Below, piece by piece: positions 4,950 to 8,756 of a stretch of 8,756 nt of DNA. A program made the position numbers and the translations under genes. The stretch covers positions 1 to 8,756 of the forward strand of contig JBFIJN010000384.1 in assembly GCA_041600735.1 (NCBI GenBank), in the 5' to 3' direction. Numbering within the stretch: the first letter of the stretch is position 1; each line of letters starts with the position of its first letter. This DNA comes from Paraliomyxa sp041600735. Lineage in GTDB: Bacteria; Myxococcota_A; Polyangia; Nannocystales; Nannocystaceae. Below the pieces are notes generated by a model. The model was not told where the DNA came from and made no database searches. It was given only the letters and a program-made list of their open reading frames with translations.

Positions 4950-7900
4950 ATGCCTCCTTCACTGTCACATCGCAGCACCACTTTAGTGACGACATGGCTA
5001 ACACTACCATTGGCAGGGGCGTCTGTGATAATTATGCAACCTGCATGTGGAAGATCCGATCTGCAGATTGACTGTGTTGCGTATAGATACTCCGTGACAC
5101 CAAGCACCAACAATGCGATCCTCAACCCTGGGGGCAACGAGGAAATTTTTACGTTCACGGCGCCTTCACTGATCGTTAACCACGAGACGCACCAGGTCAT
5201 TCAGGCCGGCATTCAGAGCGGAGATGGCAGTGACGCGGAGGACCAACTACGGTTGCTGCTCGCCGACTCCACTCGTGAACTGTGCAGACGGACACTCGAG
5301 GATCCCGCGCTCGAACTCGACTTCGACTTTCGTGTCGACCTGAATAACTGCGAAGACTACTCTCCGGCCACCATCGAGTTCGTGCCCACAATAGTCGCAG
5401 ATGGCGACTTCGCTGAAAGTGGTCCAACCGTTGAGCTCAACCCGGCCTGCTTTGGCACTTGCCTGCTTGACGAGTGCAACTTCAATGAAACCGGAGACCA
5501 CGACCCGGCGCCCGCGCTTCCGTTCCTCCGCACCGTCAGTTGCCAATGCGAGATCGAGAGAATCGCAAACTGCATGGACTTGGAGGAGGTCGACGCCAGG
5601 CTCCCCGTGTCCAGCGGATTCACGGAGAGTTTCTGCGTCCCCGAGGGGAAGCTGCCGGCAGACTTCTGCCGGACCGATGTCGCTGACTACATGAACGCGA
5701 GCATACGCGTCATCAACCACTATGTAGTCATTCCGGCACCACCCGCGACGTTCGATGGAACCTGCGGGGACTTCAGCCCAGAGGATTTGAGCCTCGTGGT
5801 GAGGTGCTTGGCGCAGGATGAGCAAGGCTCTGATATCGTAAACGAGGCCGCGGAGGCCTACACGGAACAGGATGACGCTTGCGCGCCGGGGTGCTCCGAT
5901 CTCGCATGCGACGACCTCCAGAATCAATCTGTTCCTGAAGAACCGGGTGCTTGGCCATGCTCCCAGGTCTTCGCTGGTATTTGCCCACCTGATTGCCTGT
6001 TCGACCTGGACACGGCCTGCGACTGTGATCTCCTCCCGGAGGATTGTTTCGAGAATGAGATCGTGGCCGGCGTTTGCCTGCCCGACCCCGTTGGCGGCGG
6101 TGCGGACGGAGGCAGCGACACTGGCGGCGGAGATCCTGATCGCCTAAGGTCCGCAATCACGCTGTTGGCGGGGGTGTGGGATGTCGCTGCGAATTTCGAG
6201 TGCTCCGAGCTCGAGCCCGGCGGCTTCTACATCCCGAACGAGGGCAATCCTCCACCCTCCAGCGCCGTGTCCCCCTACGCCCTCACCAACGGCACCACCT
6301 TCGCCACCGGCCTGCACCACACCTGTCCCGCGCCCACCACCGACGACGTCCAGATTTCCACCTACGACACCACGCTCGAGGAACTGTGCCGCTTGATCCC
6401 GCTGTGCGCGGGGTCGAGCGAGCTCGGGCTCACCATCACCGCCAGCGAGAGCTCGAGCACGCTCGCATCGGGCACGCTGACCAAGGACGGCGATACGATC
6501 ACCATCACCGACGATGGCGCTCCCCTGTCGGTTGGAGAGCACACGCTCGATCTCTGCGTAGAGCACGACGCTACCGAGGTCGTGGCATGCAGCGCCCAGT
6601 CGATCCGCGCGGCGGCACCGCTCGGCAGCGGTGTCGACGGCTACGGCTACTTTGCGGGCGAGCTCGCGCTCGACTTCATCCCCATCGCGAGCAAGCCCGG
6701 GGCGAGTCCGCTATCTCTGTCCGATGATGGGTACGTGCGGGTCTCGCTGCCGTCGGGCTTCGACTTTCCATTCTATGGTACGACCGTGTATGGCTACCTC
6801 TGGGTCGGCGCCAACGGTGGCATCAACACCACGGCGGGCACTGTCGCAGCCAGCAACACGGGGCTGCCGGCGGCATCCTACGCCAACGCTCCCGACATCG
6901 CGGTGTACTGGGACGATCTGGACCCCAGCAGCGGCGGTGGAGTCTACACGTGGTTCGACGGCACGCGCTTCATCGTGAGCTGGGAGGGCGTTTCCCACGG
7001 CCGCGATGGCAGTAGCTCCACCAGCAACGGGGTTAGCGTGCAGGCTCACATCTACGCGAGCGGTCGCATCGAGCTGCACTACCTCGACACCAATGTCGGA
7101 TACGGCGACTACGACCTCGGCAAGAGCGCGACGATTGGGGTCGGCAACCTCGCGGGGACCCAGGCGGTGGAGGTGAGCTACGACAGCAATGCGCTGCTCA
7201 CCGCGGGTGTGGCCGCGGTGGGGTTTGCACGCGACAGTGACGGCTGTCTCGCCGATGGCCTCATCATTCCGCCGGAGGTGGCTTGCACTGCGAATGATCA
7301 CTATCTCACGGTGTGCACACCGACCGGTGACACCATCACGCTGCCGCTGCCCGATGTCTCGGAGTGTGCGTATGATGCAGTCGGGGTCGCCGGAGAGGTG
7401 TTCGAGAGCGGCAGCAAGGAATCCACGCTCCAGCCGCTCTCGGCCCCGATTCCGATCGACGCCAGCGGCGATGTCGAGCTCGACGAAGGTGCGCACCGGA
7501 TCCGCTGGTGGCCTGTCGACGGCGAAGACGAGCACGTGGGGCCAGCGTTCACCCAGATCGTGTTGGTGGGCACGTGGGTCCATGCAGACTGCAATAGCTC
7601 GAGCCAGTCGATGATGGTGCTCAGCGAGGACGACGACACGTACATCGCGACCTCGCAGATCACGTCGCTCGCGCTCGTCGGGCTCTCGGGCGAGGATGTG
7701 CTGGCCACCTCGGCGGGTGACGACTTCATCGGCGATGGTCCCGGTGCGGGGATCTGTGAGGCGAACGAGGGCAATGACGAGCTCGTGGGGGAGGATGGCG
7801 ACGACACGCTCGACTGCGGTCCGGGAGACGATCGTGCGTGGGGAGGGTCGGGCGCGGACCTGCTGGTGGGAGGGGCCGACGCCGACATGCTCGACGGGCA

Positions 7901-8249
7901 GGACGGCGACGATATCCTGCAGGGCGATGGTGACGATGACGAGCTGTGGGGCGGGCTCGGCGACGATGTGCTCGAGGGCGGCGATGGAGCGGACACGCTT
8001 CTACCCGGCTCCGGGATCGATGCGGTGTACGGAGGGGCCGGGGATGATGTGATCGTGATCCTCGACGCCTGCGAGCTCACCTCGGGCAAGCTACTTTCCG
8101 GCGGTGATGGAGCGGACACCCTGCTGCTACCGCCCGGACTCGACCTCGTCGCTGTGGTGGCTGCGGGGGTCATCGTGGCCGCGGACATCGAGTCCGTCGT
8201 GACCTCGACGGAGCTACCCACGCATCGCGCCGCGTGTGAGCCCAGCTGA
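4950..8249 (+). CDS. Secreted modular protein: Cys-rich N-terminus, nidogen-like domain, RTX-type calcium-binding repeats
   Basis: The product is 1,099 residues from the ATG at 4950. The frame opens at a GTG at 4896, directly after a TGA, but the export signal fits the ATG better. Residues 9-33 are hydrophobic and end in PACG, so the protein is either lipidated at Cys33 (weak lipobox) or cleaved by signal peptidase I. Residues about 40-380 are Cys-rich and unrecognised. A Gly/Asp linker lies at 382-397. Residues 400-585 look like beta-rich Cys-containing sequence. Residues about 588-747 resemble the NIDO/nidogen-like domain (FDFPFYGTTVYGYLWVGANG, then IAVYWDDLDP and FIVSWEGV). Residues 760-910 look like an Ig/HYR-like domain. 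Residues 948-1036 hold about ten nonapeptides of the GGxGxDxLx type, which bind calcium in the RTX family. The first third has lower GC and rare codons (AGA, ATA, TTA), unlike the rest. Probable role: extracellular or surface adhesion. It is followed 16 bases later by a membrane protein gene. Confidence 0.85.
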   Translation: MPPSLSHRSTTLVTTWLTLPLAGASVIIMQPACGRSDLQIDCVAYRYSVTPSTNNAILNPGGNEEIFTFTAPSLIVNHETHQVIQAGIQSGDGSDAEDQLRLLLADSTRELCRRTLEDPALELDFDFRVDLNNCEDYSPATIEFVPTIVADGDFAESGPTVELNPACFGTCLLDECNFNETGDHDPAPALPFLRTVSCQCEIERIANCMDLEEVDARLPVSSGFTESFCVPEGKLPADFCRTDVADYMNASIRVINHYVVIPAPPATFDGTCGDFSPEDLSLVVRCLAQDEQGSDIVNEAAEAYTEQDDACAPGCSDLACDDLQNQSVPEEPGAWPCSQVFAGICPPDCLFDLDTACDCDLLPEDCFENEIVAGVCLPDPVGGGADGGSDTGGGDPDRLRSAITLLAGVWDVAANFECSELEPGGFYIPNEGNPPPSSAVSPYALTNGTTFATGLHHTCPAPTTDDVQISTYDTTLEELCRLIPLCAGSSELGLTITASESSSTLASGTLTKDGDTITITDDGAPLSVGEHTLDLCVEHDATEVVACSAQSIRAAAPLGSGVDGYGYFAGELALDFIPIASKPGASPLSLSDDGYVRVSLPSGFDFPFYGTTVYGYLWVGANGGINTTAGTVAASNTGLPAASYANAPDIAVYWDDLDPSSGGGVYTWFDGTRFIVSWEGVSHGRDGSSSTSNGVSVQAHIYASGRIELHYLDTNVGYGDYDLGKSATIGVGNLAGTQAVEVSYDSNALLTAGVAAVGFARDSDGCLADGLIIPPEVACTANDHYLTVCTPTGDTITLPLPDVSECAYDAVGVAGEVFESGSKESTLQPLSAPIPIDASGDVELDEGAHRIRWWPVDGEDEHVGPAFTQIVLVGTWVHADCNSSSQSMMVLSEDDDTYIATSQITSLALVGLSGEDVLATSAGDDFIGDGPGAGICEANEGNDELVGEDGDDTLDCGPGDDRAWGGSGADLLVGGADADMLDGQDGDDILQGDGDDDELWGGLGDDVLEGGDGADTLLPGSGIDAVYGGAGDDVIVILDACELTSGKLLSGGDGADTLLLPPGLDLVAVVAAGVIVAADIESVVTSTELPTHRAACEPS
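7791..8060 (+). repeat. RTX-type nonapeptide repeat block
   Basis: This part of the large gene encodes consecutive nine-residue units such as GEDGDDTLD, GGSGADLLV, GQDGDDILQ, GGLGDDVLE, GGDGADTLL and GGAGDDVIV. They fit the hemolysin-type calcium-binding consensus GGxGxDxUx. The Gly and Asp turns bind calcium and fold as a parallel beta roll. An isolated extra unit (GGDGADTLL) recurs after this block, near 8101-8127. Confidence 0.85.
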
Positions 8250-8257
8250 AGGAGGAG
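8249..8257 (+). promoter_or_regulatory. Strong Shine-Dalgarno that fixes the start of the 129-residue gene
   Basis: AAGGAGGAG begins on the last base of the preceding TGA stop and ends 8 bases before the ATG at 8266. It selects that ATG over an earlier in-frame start at 8236 and indicates translation from the same transcript as the large gene. Confidence 0.7.
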
Positions 8258-8265
8258 ATGAACCC

Positions 8266-8655
8266 ATGAGACATCGAGCCATCGTTGCTTCATTCGTGAT
8301 AGTGGTCGCTGCCATCGGGTGGTGGGCGTTGCATCCGGAGGACGCGTTGGCGCCCTCGTCGAGCGACGTCACGGTGAGCGAGGAAGACGCCAGGTGGGCG
8401 CCGTGGCCCGACGGAGCTCCACCCAACTCTGTCGATGTCGCGCCCGCGACGACGGAGCCAACCGTGCCCTCGCGCGACCCACTCGTCCGCCAACGCGAGC
8501 GTCTGCGTAGCACGGCTGCCCAGCTCCGCACGCGGCGCGACCAAGCCGTGGCCGCGCGCGCGCCCGAGCGCACGGTGCAGATGCTCGAGGGGCACCTCGC
8601 CCGCGTGGAGCGGCGGCTTGCGGCACTCCGCGTGCCCTCCGACCTGCCGGGCTAG
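8266..8655 (+). CDS. Single-pass membrane protein with a C-terminal coiled coil
   Basis: The product is 129 residues. A basic start (MRHR) is followed by a hydrophobic segment at about 5-22 (AIVASFVIVVAAIGWWAL) that should act as an uncleaved membrane anchor. Residues 23-70 are Pro/Ser/Asp-rich and probably unstructured. Residues about 71-122 are rich in Arg, Glu, Ala and Leu with regular leucine spacing and are predicted to form a coiled coil or helical hairpin, facing the periplasm. I do not recognise a family. The ATG at 8266 is chosen because of the AAGGAGGAG just upstream. The gene starts 16 bases after the RTX protein stop, so the two are almost certainly one operon, and this protein may help hold, export or assemble its neighbour. 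That link is inference from position only. Confidence 0.8.
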   Translation: MRHRAIVASFVIVVAAIGWWALHPEDALAPSSSDVTVSEEDARWAPWPDGAPPNSVDVAPATTEPTVPSRDPLVRQRERLRSTAAQLRTRRDQAVAARAPERTVQMLEGHLARVERRLAALRVPSDLPG

Positions 8656-8679
8656 GGGGTGTCCCTCATTGTCGCGCGG

Positions 8680-8703
8680 GCGGGAACGCCGTCAGCGTCC
8701 CGC
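8680..8703 (+). terminator. Candidate hairpin after the RTX operon
   Basis: The arms at 8680-8689 and 8695-8703 pair over 9 bases with one bulged A around a 5-base loop (CGTCA). It lies 25 bases after the stop of the membrane protein gene. No T-run follows, so it could be a weak terminator or a simple leader structure for the next gene. Confidence 0.32.
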
Positions 8704-8739
8704 AGACCAAGGCGCGAGGAGGGAGTTGGTCGGGCACCA

Positions 8740-8756
8740 ATGACTGACGAGCAACG
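8740..8756 (+). CDS. Possible start of a further gene cut by the window edge
   Basis: An ATG at 8740 opens MTDEQ before the sequence ends. A purine-rich GAGGAGGGAG lies at 8716-8725, a little far upstream (about 14 bases) for a typical ribosome site. The visible five codons are too few to identify a product. Confidence 0.3.

Noticed and set aside
7301..8293. Leftward Ser/Pro-rich frame of 330 codons
   Set aside because: It is the antisense of the Gly/Asp-rich RTX repeats, so its Ser/Pro content is an artefact of the codons.

Overview
The window looks like part of a high-GC chromosome from a predatory or soil-type Myxococcota, most likely a Nannocystis/Plesiocystis-like lineage. This is inferred from content: myxobacterial disulfide (DUF4215-type) repeats with a Gly/Thr/Ser-rich tail, a leucine-rich-repeat lipoprotein, several small cysteine-rich lipoproteins, and about 70% GC in most of the sequence. 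No 16S or other marker gene is present to confirm it.

Layout. Positions 1-1737 hold a leftward cluster: a 113-residue protein of unknown function (1396-1737), a cysteine-repeat lipoprotein (459-1316), and an ECF sigma factor that runs off the left edge (1-446). A candidate promoter with a long dyad lies upstream of this cluster. A rightward leucine-rich-repeat lipoprotein follows (1991-3541). It converges, across a 60-bp gap, on a leftward 130-residue ten-cysteine lipoprotein (3602-3994). Positions 3995-4366 contain no gene but carry a promoter-like site overlapped by an inverted repeat. A second leftward ten-cysteine protein (4367-4846) is a paralog of the first, and its signal peptide appears to be frameshifted. 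A divergent rightward pair follows: a secreted modular protein of about 1,099 residues with a nidogen-like domain and RTX-type calcium-binding repeats (4950-8249), and a membrane-anchored coiled-coil protein directly behind it (8266-8655). A possible further gene begins at 8740.

Most of the complete genes encode proteins predicted to be exported or anchored to the envelope. The likely theme is cell-surface and extracellular functions, with the ECF sigma factor as the only visible regulator. No metabolic enzyme, RNA gene, transposase or CRISPR array is seen.

From about 4140 to about 6050-6150 the GC content falls to roughly 48-62% (lines counted by hand), against about 68-73% on either side. 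The right edge of this island falls inside the large gene, near a Gly/Asp-rich linker. The second ten-cysteine gene and the first third of the large protein may therefore have a different origin from their surroundings. The strongest leads are the ten-cysteine lipoprotein family, the frameshifted paralog, the mosaic RTX protein, and the dyad-overlapped promoters.
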